Source: DASSKK01 sp035690495
Lineage (GTDB): Bacteria > Actinomycetota > Actinomycetes > Propionibacteriales > Nocardioidaceae
Length of the DNA: 44,821 nt
NCBI GenBank assembly: GCA_035690495.1
Contig: DASSKK010000017.1
Coordinates: 1-44,821, forward strand
Reading direction: 5' to 3'
Each line of letters begins with the position of its first letter. Position 1 is the first letter of the stretch. The notes beneath the pieces were generated by a model. The model was not told the origin of the DNA. It did not search any database and saw nothing but the letters and a program-made list of their open reading frames with translations. Below, piece by piece: positions 23,144 through 31,680 of the stretch. The position numbers and the translations under genes were made by a program.

Positions 23144-24190
23144 TCAGACCCGGCCGGACTCGGTGTAGGGCGGGGCAGCGGGATCCGCCAACCGCCGTAG
23201 CGCCGCCTCGACCCGGCGGGCAGTGAAGTCGGCGCAGTGCTGACGGACCTGGTCGGGAGTGCAGAACTGTGCGGACCGGATCTCGCGGGCCTGCAGCACC
23301 GCGTCGTCGAGCACGACAGGATCGACCACTCCGCCGTCGAAGACCAGACACACCGCGTCGTCCCAGCCGCTCCACGGGGGCAGCCAGTCGGTGAGCAGCA
23401 GCTGGCCGGGCTCCAGGGTCAGGCCGAGCTCCTCCCCGATCTCGCGACCGACCGCCAGTCGTGGTGACTCACCGACCTCGACCACACCGCCGGGCAGGTC
23501 GCGGTCCGCCTTGTATGTCAGCCGGCACAGCAGCACCCGGTCGTCGGAGTCGCGCACGAGCAGCTGCGCGATCGCGCGCTTGCGCGGCAGCGCGGAGTTG
23601 AGCATCGCGCGGAAGCTCTCGGGCGCATCCAGCGGCGGGTCGTCGACGAGCCTCGCGAGCGTGACGTACTCGGTGGTCTCGGCACGATCGCCGCTGCCAC
23701 GCGCAACCCGCCGGACGCCCTCGCGACGCAGGCCCGCCCGCGTCGCCACCCGGAGGCTGCGGGTGTTGCCCGGTTCGACCTTCGCCTCGACCCGGGTCAT
23801 CCCGAGCTCGCCGAGCGCGTAGTCGGAGATCAGCCGCGCCGCCCGAGTGGCGTAGCCGTGACCGCGGTGGCCGGCGTACAGCGTCCAGGAGACCTGGCCC
23901 GCGTGCTCGCCGACGTCGCGGACGTCGATGCTGCCCACGACCTCGCCCTTGTGCTCGATCACGAAGGCCACGACCGAGCGGTTGTCGGAATACGCCCTGC
24001 GCCAGCCTTCGACCGCTGACTTGTGCTGGTCGTACGACGGCTGCACCGCCGGGAAGCCGAACCAGTAGGCGATCTCCTCGTCGTGGCCCGCGATCGCTGC
24101 CTCGATGTCCTCGTCGCGCCAGGGACGCAGCACCACCACACCGTCGGTGAGCTCTGGCTGAGGACCGTAGCCCGGAGTCGTGTCGCTCAC
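23144..24190 (-). CDS. GNAT N-acetyltransferase fused to Nudix hydrolase
   Basis: Cytosolic bifunctional protein of 348 residues. Residues about 15-185 form a RimJ/RimL-type GNAT domain (VLRPWRDEDIEAAI...SWTLYAGHRGHGYATRAARLISDYALGELGMTRVEAKVEPGNTRSLRVATRAGLRREGV), with the acetyl-CoA loop at GHRGHGYAT. Residues about 200-335 are a Nudix domain whose box is complete: GGVVEVGESPRLAVGREIGEELGL (G-x5-E-x7-RE-U-x-EE-x-G-U). The fusion suggests acetylation and pyrophosphohydrolysis of related metabolites; substrates are unknown. The GTG start follows AGGGTGG. The gene is divergent from the leader region at 24216. Confidence 0.88.
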   Translation of the reverse strand: MSDTTPGYGPQPELTDGVVVLRPWRDEDIEAAIAGHDEEIAYWFGFPAVQPSYDQHKSAVEGWRRAYSDNRSVVAFVIEHKGEVVGSIDVRDVGEHAGQVSWTLYAGHRGHGYATRAARLISDYALGELGMTRVEAKVEPGNTRSLRVATRAGLRREGVRRVARGSGDRAETTEYVTLARLVDDPPLDAPESFRAMLNSALPRKRAIAQLLVRDSDDRVLLCRLTYKADRDLPGGVVEVGESPRLAVGREIGEELGLTLEPGQLLLTDWLPPWSGWDDAVCLVFDGGVVDPVVLDDAVLQAREIRSAQFCTPDQVRQHCADFTARRVEAALRRLADPAAPPYTESGRV

Positions 24191-24215
24191 CGGCCCACCC
24201 TAACGAGCACCTGTG

Positions 24216-24221
24216 TATCGT
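24216..24221 (+). promoter_or_regulatory. -10-like hexamer for the leader transcript
   Basis: TATCGT lies 7 nt before the ATG of the 12-residue leader peptide, the geometry of a leaderless actinobacterial promoter. No convincing -35 is seen. Confidence 0.4.
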
Positions 24222-24228
24222 GTCGGTG

Positions 24229-24267
24229 ATGAGTTGCGCCATGGTCATTCGGATCCGCCGCCGGTAA
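24229..24267 (+). CDS. Arg-rich leader peptide MSCAMVIRIRRR of a putative attenuator
   Basis: Twelve codons ending in TAA, with the last five sense codons Arg-Ile-Arg-Arg-Arg. The peptide contains overlapping R-X-R motifs (RIR, RRR), the established macrolide-arrest signature (Arg/Lys-X-Arg/Lys); alternatively the Arg cluster could sense charged tRNA-Arg. The codons lie in RNA segment 1 of a set of alternative hairpins (24256-24337), with the stop codon in a hairpin loop. The ATG follows a -10-like TATCGT by 7 nt. An in-frame ATG at 24241 would give MVIRIRRR. No protein-level evidence exists; the case rests on the arrangement. Confidence 0.4.
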   Translation: MSCAMVIRIRRR

Positions 24268-24347
24268 CGGCGCGGGTCTGTCGAAGCATTCGCGCCGCCT
24301 TCCGGCATACGCCGGGCGGCGCTTCGTGCTGCCCGGCTCCCTTCTTT
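24256..24347 (+). promoter_or_regulatory. Attenuator-like set of mutually exclusive hairpins
   Basis: Four competing pairings are visible. CGCCG 24256-24260 pairs with CGGCG 24268-24272. CGGCGCG 24268-24274 pairs with CGCGCCG 24291-24297. GCGCCGC and CCGGC (24292-24306) pair with GCCGG and GCGGCGC (24311-24322). GCCGGGC 24311-24317 pairs with GCCCGGC 24331-24337, followed by a pyrimidine tract TCCCTTCTTT, a plausible terminator. Neighbouring pairs cannot coexist, as in ribosome-mediated attenuation. Which state terminates cannot be decided by eye. Confidence 0.5.
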
Positions 24348-24378
24348 GATCGCGCGACTCGGCCGCCCACTGGAGGCA

Positions 24379-24762
24379 GTGGAGATCGACCCCAAGCGGG
24401 GCGGCGCCACCCAGATGACGGCCCAATGGTGGCCGTGGTTCGAGTTCTGGCTGCACCGGCGGATTCCGGCAAGGGCCTTTTCACCGCGTCCCGGCGTCGA
24501 TGGCGGCCTTCTCGAGGTGGTGCGGCGTCCCGCGCCCCTTGTCAGGTCGCGAACCGACTACCAGCGATGGGTACGCAGGGTCTTCACCGGACCTGGTCGC
24601 GGCCTTCCGCAGATCATTCGTCGCGCCAGCCCGTCGCCGTCGGCGGTGACCGACGCGTGGTGCGCGGCGAACGGGCTGACCGGGCGGAGCCTCCCGAAGG
24701 ACCTGAAGGTCGACCAGTGGGTTGGGCTCTACGAGATCAGTCGAGGAGCTCGGCCGGGGTGA
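24379..24762 (+). CDS. Hypothetical protein downstream of the attenuator-like leader
   Basis: Open frame of 127 codons beginning GTG at 24379 (an alternative ATG is at 24415). Third codon positions are strongly GC-biased, as in real genes here, and the product (for example WWPWFEFWLHRR near the start and DAWCAANGLTGRSLPKDLKVDQWVGLYE near the end) contains several Trp and no obvious transmembrane segment. I recognise no family. It follows the attenuator-like leader directly, so it is the only candidate for the regulated gene, but it may equally be a remnant that replaced the original one. Its end overlaps the 3' end of the convergent Uma2 gene by 26 nt. The GGAGG is too close to the GTG to be convincing. 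Confidence 0.35.
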   Translation: MEIDPKRGGATQMTAQWWPWFEFWLHRRIPARAFSPRPGVDGGLLEVVRRPAPLVRSRTDYQRWVRRVFTGPGRGLPQIIRRASPSPSAVTDAWCAANGLTGRSLPKDLKVDQWVGLYEISRGARPG

Positions 24763-25318
24763 GGCTCACCGCGAAGGGCGCGTCGATGGTGAAGGCGTCC
24801 GTGCCGGTGACATGCGCGACCTCGACGTACACCCCGTCATGCAGCCCCCAGGCGATGATCGACGGCTCGTCGGGATCGATCACCCAGTACGACGCGCAGC
24901 CGGCCTCCTCGTAGCGCGATCGCTTCACGGTCAGGTCGATACGGCGTGTGCTGGGGGAAAGCACTTCGACCGCCAGCACAGGCGCGACGGGCAGCCCGCG
25001 CTCGGTGAGATCGGCTCGTCGAACAACCGATACGTCCGGCTGCATCACGGTGTCGTCGGCGAGTTCCACGTTGAAGGGCGCGAAGAAGACCTCAAGCTCT
25101 GTGGGGCAATGATGATCGAGCAGCACCGCTAGCTTGCGCACGGCACGCTGGTGACGCATCGCGGGCGCCGGGCTCACGAGAAGTGCCCCGTCGATGAGCT
25201 CGTAGCGGTGCCCGTCATCGGGCAGCGCCTTGAGATCGTCCGTGGTGAGGGCACGGCTGCGTGGCAGGACGAGAGCCTCGCTGTCTCCTCGATGTGGCAG
25301 TGTGCTCACGGTTCCCAT
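24737..25318 (-). CDS. Uma2-family restriction-endonuclease-like protein, copy A
   Basis: PD-(D/E)XK-fold protein of 193 residues (DUF820/Uma2). It has HRYELIDGALLVSPAP near the N-terminus, the acidic site MQPDVSVVRR, VLAVEVLSPSTRRIDLTVKRSRYEEAGCASYWVIDPDEPSIIAWGL, and a C-terminal beta region. Such proteins are common in actinobacteria and cyanobacteria, and their biological role is unresolved. The ATG has AGGAGG 5 nt upstream. It is a tandem paralogue of the gene at 25391; long stretches are identical at nucleotide level, and the 5' flanks (CTCCTGGAGGTCATAGACAC and equivalent) are also duplicated. Confidence 0.88.
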   Translation of the reverse strand: MGTVSTLPHRGDSEALVLPRSRALTTDDLKALPDDGHRYELIDGALLVSPAPAMRHQRAVRKLAVLLDHHCPTELEVFFAPFNVELADDTVMQPDVSVVRRADLTERGLPVAPVLAVEVLSPSTRRIDLTVKRSRYEEAGCASYWVIDPDEPSIIAWGLHDGVYVEVAHVTGTDAFTIDAPFAVSLTPAELLD

Positions 25319-25366
25319 GGTGCCTCCTGGAGGTCATAGACACCAACGATCGCGCTCAAGGCGATT

Positions 25367-25390
25367 CGGCGCATCCCGTTGTCCACAGGG
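25367..25390. repeat. Boundary repeat of the uma2 tandem duplication, copy 1
   Basis: CGGCGCATCCCGT-(T/C)-GTCCACAGGG, 24 bp, occurs here and at 26012-26035, in each case just before the stop codon of the next minus-strand gene (uma2-B and glgB). It marks the end of a duplicated segment of about 650 bp. Confidence 0.8.
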
Positions 25391-25963
25391 TCAGTCGAGG
25401 AGGTCGCTGGGCGAGAACGTGATCGGATAGGGGTGCTCGGTGGTGAAGCGTTCCTCGCCGGTGACGTGCGCGACCTCGACGTACACCCCGTCATGCAGCT
25501 CCCAGGCGATGATCGACGGCTCGTCGGGATCGACCACCCAGTACGACGCACAGCCAGCCTCTTCGTAGCGCGATCGCTTCACAGTCAGGTCGATACGGCG
25601 GGTGCTGGGGGAGAGCACTTCCACCGCCAGCAAGGGCGCAACCGGCAAGTTGTCGTCGGTGACATCGGTTCGTCGGCTGACCAGCACGTCGGGTTGCAGC
25701 AGAGTGTCGCTCGCGAGTGCCACGTCGAGCGGTGCGACGAACACTCGCATATGGTCGGGACAGCTGTCTCGGAGCACGACGGCAAACTCGAGTACCACGG
25801 TCTGGTGCCGCGGCCGCGGCGCGGGGCTCACGATCAAGGTCCCGTCGATGAGCTCGTAGCGGTGCCCGTCATCGGGCAGCGCCTTGAGATCGTCCCTGAT
25901 GAGGGCTCGGCCGCGCGGAAGCACCAGTGGGCCGCTGCGCGGAAGTGTCGTCACGGTTTCCAT
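25391..25963 (-). CDS. Uma2-family restriction-endonuclease-like protein, copy B
   Basis: Paralogue of the adjacent Uma2 protein, 190 residues, with the same motifs: HRYELIDGTLIVSPAP, LLQPDVLVSRR, and LLAVEVLSPSTRRIDLTVKRSRYEEAGCASYWVVDPDEPSIIAWEL. The ELHDGVYVEVAHVTG segment is nearly identical to copy A, whereas the N-terminal halves have diverged. The ATG at 25963 has AGGAGG 5 nt upstream, and the ribosome site and following 5' region are shared with copy A. The spacing of starts (645 bp) and stops (654 bp) fits a simple tandem duplication. Function is unknown. Confidence 0.88.
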   Translation of the reverse strand: METVTTLPRSGPLVLPRGRALIRDDLKALPDDGHRYELIDGTLIVSPAPRPRHQTVVLEFAVVLRDSCPDHMRVFVAPLDVALASDTLLQPDVLVSRRTDVTDDNLPVAPLLAVEVLSPSTRRIDLTVKRSRYEEAGCASYWVVDPDEPSIIAWELHDGVYVEVAHVTGEERFTTEHPYPITFSPSDLLD

Positions 25964-26011
25964 GGTGCCTCCTGAGGATCATAGGCACCAACGATGACGG
26001 GCAGTCGGGCT

Positions 26012-26035
26012 CGGCGCATCCCGTCGTCCACAGGG
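26012..26035. repeat. Boundary repeat of the uma2 tandem duplication, copy 2
   Basis: Second copy of the 24-bp boundary (one mismatch with 25367-25390). It sits 1 nt before the glgB stop codon, so the original single uma2 copy was probably positioned immediately downstream of glgB. A small CAGGG-TTCAG-CCCTG hairpin covers the junction with the glgB stop. Confidence 0.75.
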
Positions 26036-26036
26036 T

Positions 26037-28274
26037 TCAGCCCTGGTGGGTGAGCCAGAGCGCGCCGAGCGGTGGCACGCGCACGGTCGCAGAGGCTGGC
26101 TGTCCGTGCCACGGCTCGTCGGCGGCCTCCACGGTGCCGAGATTGCCGACGCCGGAGCCGGCGTAGTCGCCCGCGTCGGTGTTCAGCACCTCGGTCCAGG
26201 TGCCGGCCAGGGGAAGCCCGATGCGGTACCGCTCATGCGGGAGCGCCGCGAAGTTCGCCACGCAGGCCAGCACCGACCCGGTCGGCGACCCCGCGTCGGG
26301 CGTGCCGCGACGTAGGAAGCTGAACACGTTGTTGGAGGAGTCGTTCGCGTCGATCCACTCGAAGCCCGTGCCCTCGCTGTCGCGCGACCACAGGGCGGCG
26401 TTCGCCCGGTAGATGCGGTTCATGTCGCGCACCAGCGACTGGACGCCGCGGTGGTCGGCGTTGTCCAGCAGCCACCAGTCCAGCTCGCGACTCTCCGCCC
26501 ACTCCGACTCCTGGCCGAACTCCGAGCCCATGAAGAGCAGCTGCTTTCCGGGGTGCGCCCACATGTAGGCCAGGAAGCACCGCAGGTTCGCCAGCTGCCG
26601 CCACCGATCGCCCGGCATCTTGCGCAGCAGGGATCCCTTGCCGTGCACGACCTCGTCGTGACTGATCGGCAGCACGAAGTTCTCGGAGAACGCGTAGAGG
26701 ATCGAGAAGGTCATCTTCCCGTGGTGGTACTGCCGGTGCACGGGGTCGTTGCGCATGTAGTCGAGGCTGTCGTTCATCCAGCCCATGTTCCACTTGAAGC
26801 CGAACCCGAGTCCCCCCAGATGCGTCGCCCGAGTGACGCCCGGCCATGACGTGGACTCCTCGGCGATGGTCACCGCCCCGGGGGCTCGCTTGTACGCCGT
26901 GGCGTTCATCTCCTGCAGGAACGAGACCGCCTCGAGGTTCTCCCGGCCGCCGAAGGCGTTCGGTGTCCACTGGCCGGGCTCGCGCGAGTAGTCCAGGTAG
27001 AGCATCGAGGCGACCGCGTCCACGCGCAGGCCGTCGATGTGGAACTCCTCCAGCCAGTAGACCGCGTTGGAGACCAGGAAGTTGCGGACCTCCTTGCGGC
27101 CGAAGTTGAACACGTAGGTACCCCAGTCCGGGTGCTCGCCCCGCGACGGGTTCGGGTCCTCGTACAGCGGCGTGCCGTCGAACCGGGCCAGCGCGAACTC
27201 GTCCTTCGGGAAGTGCGCCGGCACCCAGTCGATGATCACTCCTATGCCGGCCTGGTGCAGGCGGTCGACGAGCAGCCGCAGGCCGTCCGGATCGCCGTAC
27301 CTCGCGGTCGGGGCGAAGTACGACGTGACCTGGTAGCCCCACGACCCGCCGTACGGGTGCTCCATCACCGGCAGCAACTCCACGTGGGTGAATCCGAGGT
27401 CGCTGACGTATCCGACCAGGTCGTCGGCGAGCTCGGAGTAGCTGAACGGGGCGACTCCGCCGTGCTTCTTCCACGAGCCGAGGTGCACCTCGTAGACCGA
27501 CATCGGCTTCTGGTGCGCGCCGCCCTCGGCGCGGGCGGTCATCCAGTCCGCGTCGCCCCAGGTGTACGACGACTCGAAGACCACCGACGAGGTGGCCGGC
27601 GGTACCTCGGTGTGGAAGGCCAGCGGGTCGGCCTTCTCGCGCCACACGTCGTCGGCGCCGAGCACGATGAACTTGTAGCCGGTGCCGGGCCCGACGTCGG
27701 GGACGAACAGTTCCCACACGCCCGAGGTGCCCATCTGCCGCATCGGGTGCTCGCGACCGTCCCAGTGGTTGAAGTCGCCCTTGACGCGCACGCCCTTGGC
27801 GTGCGGCGCCCACACCGCGAACGACGTGCCAGTCACTTCCCCGCTGGTTGAGGTGCGAGCGGAGCGACCCTCGAAACCTGCCGGGTAGTGCTGCACGTGC
27901 GCGCCGAGCACCCGCCACAGCTGCTCATGACGGCCCTCGTTGATCAGATGCAGGTCCATCTCGCCCAGGGTCGGCAGGTAGCGGTAGGCGTCGTCACAGC
28001 GCCGCGGCGCCCCGCCGGGGTAGGCAACCTCGAGCCGGTAGTCGGGAGGCTCCGGTGCGTCGAGCACACCGGCCCAGATCCCGTTGTGCTCGTGCGAGAG
28101 GGGCACCGTCGCGTCCTCGTGCACGACGCCCACCGACTCCGCCAGCGGGCGGTAGACCCGCACAGTCACTGCGCCGTCGTGCGGGTGCGCGCCGAGGATC
28201 GAGTGGGGGTTGCCGTGGCGTCCCTCGACGATCTGGTCGAGCTCCTCCTTGCGGACAGGCAGGGGGGTGGGCAC
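26037..28274 (-). CDS. glgB: 1,4-alpha-glucan branching enzyme (contains an in-frame repeat insertion)
   Basis: Introduces alpha-1,6 branches into the polymer made by GlgE. The 745-residue protein has the actinobacterial N1 domain (HSILGAHPHDGAVTVRVYRP), a CBM48, a GH13 barrel and a C-terminal beta domain. The catalytic triad is present: nucleophile in LRVDAVASMLYLDY, acid in TIAEESTSWPGV, stabiliser in PISHDEVVHGKGSL. Between HVQHYP and VTGTSFAVWAPHAKGV it carries AGFEGRSARTSTSGE, encoded by a copy of a dispersed repeat (27846-27878) and absent from the usual family sequence. The GTG at 28274 has GAGGAG about 9 nt upstream; longer frames upstream cross the 28324-28385 repeat. It is the last gene of the glgE-treS-mak-glgB series. 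Confidence 0.96.
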   Translation of the reverse strand: MPTPLPVRKEELDQIVEGRHGNPHSILGAHPHDGAVTVRVYRPLAESVGVVHEDATVPLSHEHNGIWAGVLDAPEPPDYRLEVAYPGGAPRRCDDAYRYLPTLGEMDLHLINEGRHEQLWRVLGAHVQHYPAGFEGRSARTSTSGEVTGTSFAVWAPHAKGVRVKGDFNHWDGREHPMRQMGTSGVWELFVPDVGPGTGYKFIVLGADDVWREKADPLAFHTEVPPATSSVVFESSYTWGDADWMTARAEGGAHQKPMSVYEVHLGSWKKHGGVAPFSYSELADDLVGYVSDLGFTHVELLPVMEHPYGGSWGYQVTSYFAPTARYGDPDGLRLLVDRLHQAGIGVIIDWVPAHFPKDEFALARFDGTPLYEDPNPSRGEHPDWGTYVFNFGRKEVRNFLVSNAVYWLEEFHIDGLRVDAVASMLYLDYSREPGQWTPNAFGGRENLEAVSFLQEMNATAYKRAPGAVTIAEESTSWPGVTRATHLGGLGFGFKWNMGWMNDSLDYMRNDPVHRQYHHGKMTFSILYAFSENFVLPISHDEVVHGKGSLLRKMPGDRWRQLANLRCFLAYMWAHPGKQLLFMGSEFGQESEWAESRELDWWLLDNADHRGVQSLVRDMNRIYRANAALWSRDSEGTGFEWIDANDSSNNVFSFLRRGTPDAGSPTGSVLACVANFAALPHERYRIGLPLAGTWTEVLNTDAGDYAGSGVGNLGTVEAADEPWHGQPASATVRVPPLGALWLTHQG
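27846..27878. repeat. Coding repeat (family 1) inside glgB
   Basis: Plus-strand GGTTGAGG...CTCGAAACC, 33 bp. The glgB coding strand reads GGTTTCGAG...CCTCAACC and is translated in frame as GFEGRSARTSTS. It matches the copy in glgE (31914-31947) in both ends and in GCGAGC in the middle, but is translated in a different frame. Confidence 0.75.
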
Positions 28275-28307
28275 GTCGTCGTCTCCTCGTCGGGTTCGTC
28301 GAGTCTT

Positions 28308-28317
28308 GTCTCGACAG
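28308..28317. repeat. Partial family 2 repeat before glgB
   Basis: GTCTCGACAG, the first ten bases of the 15-mer at 11196 and 29769. It also forms the right half of GTCGAG-TCTTGT-CTCGAC (28298-28315), a 6-bp dyad 24-41 nt before the glgB GTG that could be an operator or mRNA hairpin. Confidence 0.35.
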
Positions 28318-28323
28318 TAGCCA

Positions 28324-28385
28324 ACCCCGATTCGTCCGTGATCGCTCGGCGCGGAACGGACGCAACAATGCGGACGAATCGGGGT
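28324..28385. repeat. Stop-adjacent long-loop inverted repeat, copy 2
   Basis: Arms ACCCCGATTCGTCCG (28324-28338) and CGGACGAATCGGGGT (28371-28385) are perfect 15-bp complements around a 32-nt spacer that contains GGAACGGACGCA. The right arm contributes the T of the maltokinase stop complement (28385-28387). It is the second copy of the element at 938-998, again immediately after a minus-strand stop codon, separating mak from glgB. Confidence 0.85.
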
Positions 28386-29907
28386 CAGGGGCGGGCGAGG
28401 CGGGCGATGGCGCCCAACGGGATCGGCAGCCACGAGGGCCGGTTGCGCGCCTCGTAGACCGCTTCGTAGACGGCCTTGTCAGCCTCGTAGGCGCGCAGCA
28501 GCAGACGGTGGCGGTCGCTGAGCTCGCCGGAGACGGTCAGGTCGCTGGCGCCGACGTAGCCGTGCAGGTAGGCCTGCTGGTTGCGCTCGACCCACTCCGC
28601 GGCCCGGTAGGCGATCTGGGCGTGGTGCTCCTCGTCGGCGTGCACGTCGGCCTCCACCGCGTGAGCGGCGTAGTCCATCGAGCGGAGCATCCCCGCGACG
28701 TCGCGCCACACCGAGTCGGGCCGGACGCGCTCTGCGAGCGGCTTGGCGGGCTCGCCCTCGAAGTCGACGATCTTCCATCCCAGCACCGTGCGCAGCGTCT
28801 GGCCGAGGTGGAAGTCGCCGTGCACCCGCTGGACGACGACCGGCCCGGTCAGCCTCGCGACCTGGTCGTACGTCGCCCGCAGCCCGCTCACGTGGTCGGC
28901 GAGCTCGGGCACCACCTGGACCGCCTCGTCGAGCCGGCTGCGCATCCAGTCGGCCAGCGTCTCCAGCTCACCGCCTTTCCAAGAACCGCTCGGGAACGCC
29001 TCACGCAGCGCGTCGTGGACCTCGGCGGTGGCCTTGCCCAACCGCTCGGCCTCCGCGGCGAAGTCGCCTCCGACCTCTGCGGCGTGCAGGTCGGCCTCGG
29101 CGAACAGGTCGCGCACACTTGCCAGCGCGATGTCCCACCCGTCGCTGGCGGTGCGCAGGAACTGCTGCAGCATGGCGAGGTGGTAGGGCTGGGCTGGGTC
29201 GGCTGCCGTTGGTTTCGAGGTTTCGAGACGCTCCCCCGCTTCGCTCCTCCGCTCCTCAACCTCCGGCTCCTCAACCTCCGGCTCCTCAACCTCCGGCGGG
29301 GCGAGCTCGAGCCAGCCGTAGAGGGCGGCCACGTGCTCGCTGCCCGCCCGGGTGAGCGCGTGGTGCACGTCGATGTCGGGGTTGCGTCCGGGGGTGAGCT
29401 TGCGGAACAGCTTCATCAGGCTGTCCTCGCCGAACATCACCGAGGAGTTGCTCTGCTCGCCCGAGAACAGCGTCGAGTGGGTCTCCAGGTCCAGGTCGTG
29501 ACCCGGCACCCGGTGGAAGACCAGGTCGCCCACCGTGTCGGCCGAAGCGAAGGCCCGCAGCCACAACGCCGTCGCGGCCCGGTCGTGCAGCGCGTCGTAG
29601 GCCACCACCTGCGGCGACCCCAGCCCCAGCGCCGGGTCCTCCCATGCGCCCACGAACGCGTGCGCGATGCGCTCCTGCGGCTCGTCGTAGTAGGCGAGCG
29701 GCACCTGGTAGGTCTCGCTCGCGCCCTCTTCGTAGCCGACAGTCACCAGCTCGATGCCGACCACGGGTGTCTCGACAGGCTCGTCCGTCGGCGGGGAGGC
29801 GCCCAGGGTGCCGGCGCGGCGTACGTCGACGACGCGGAAGTCCCTGTCCTTCCCGCCGAACCAGCGGGCCGAGCCGAGGAACTCCTCGAGCGCGGTGACC
29901 GAGTCGC

Positions 29908-29911
<4 letters not shown>
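28385..29911 (-). CDS. mak: Maltokinase (contains repeat-derived insertions)
   Basis: Phosphorylates maltose at C1 with ATP to give maltose-1-phosphate for GlgE. The 508-residue APH-like kinase is longer than the usual about 440-455. It has the active site VVQRVHGDFHLGQTL and the metal site VDFEGEPAKPLAERV. The extra length is largely explained by PPEVEEPEVEEPEVEERRSE...RLETSKPT after LYGWLELA, encoded by a family 1 repeat plus three 15-bp tandem units, and by PTDEPVETPVV near the N-terminus, encoded by a family 2 repeat. The GTG at 29911 overlaps the treS stop (GTGA), so translation is coupled; treS and mak are often fused in other actinobacteria. The stop abuts a long-loop inverted repeat. 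Confidence 0.93.
29211..29295. repeat. Coding repeat (family 1, inverted) plus three 15-bp tandem repeats in mak
   Basis: Plus-strand GGTTTCGAG at 29211-29219 and again just after it leads through GACGCTC...GCTCCTC to CTCCTCAACC. The unit GCTCCTCAACCTCCG then occurs three times without error: 29251-29265, 29266-29280 and 29281-29295. In mak this reads E-V-E-E-P three times. The orientation relative to the coding strand is opposite to that in glgB and glgE. Confidence 0.8.
29769..29783. repeat. Family 2 repeat GTCTCGACAGGCTCG inside mak
   Basis: Identical 15-mer to 11196-11210. On the mak coding strand it encodes EPVET within PPTDEPVETPVVGIEL, a stretch that does not look like the kinase core. 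Confidence 0.6.

Positions 29912-31676
<1,765 letters not shown>

Positions 31677-31680
<4 letters not shown>

Noticed and set aside
24292..24322. Simple Rho-independent terminator of an upstream gene
   Set aside because: No plus-strand gene ends upstream, the hairpin is not followed by a T-run, and it competes with other pairings; it is reported as part of the attenuator-like leader.
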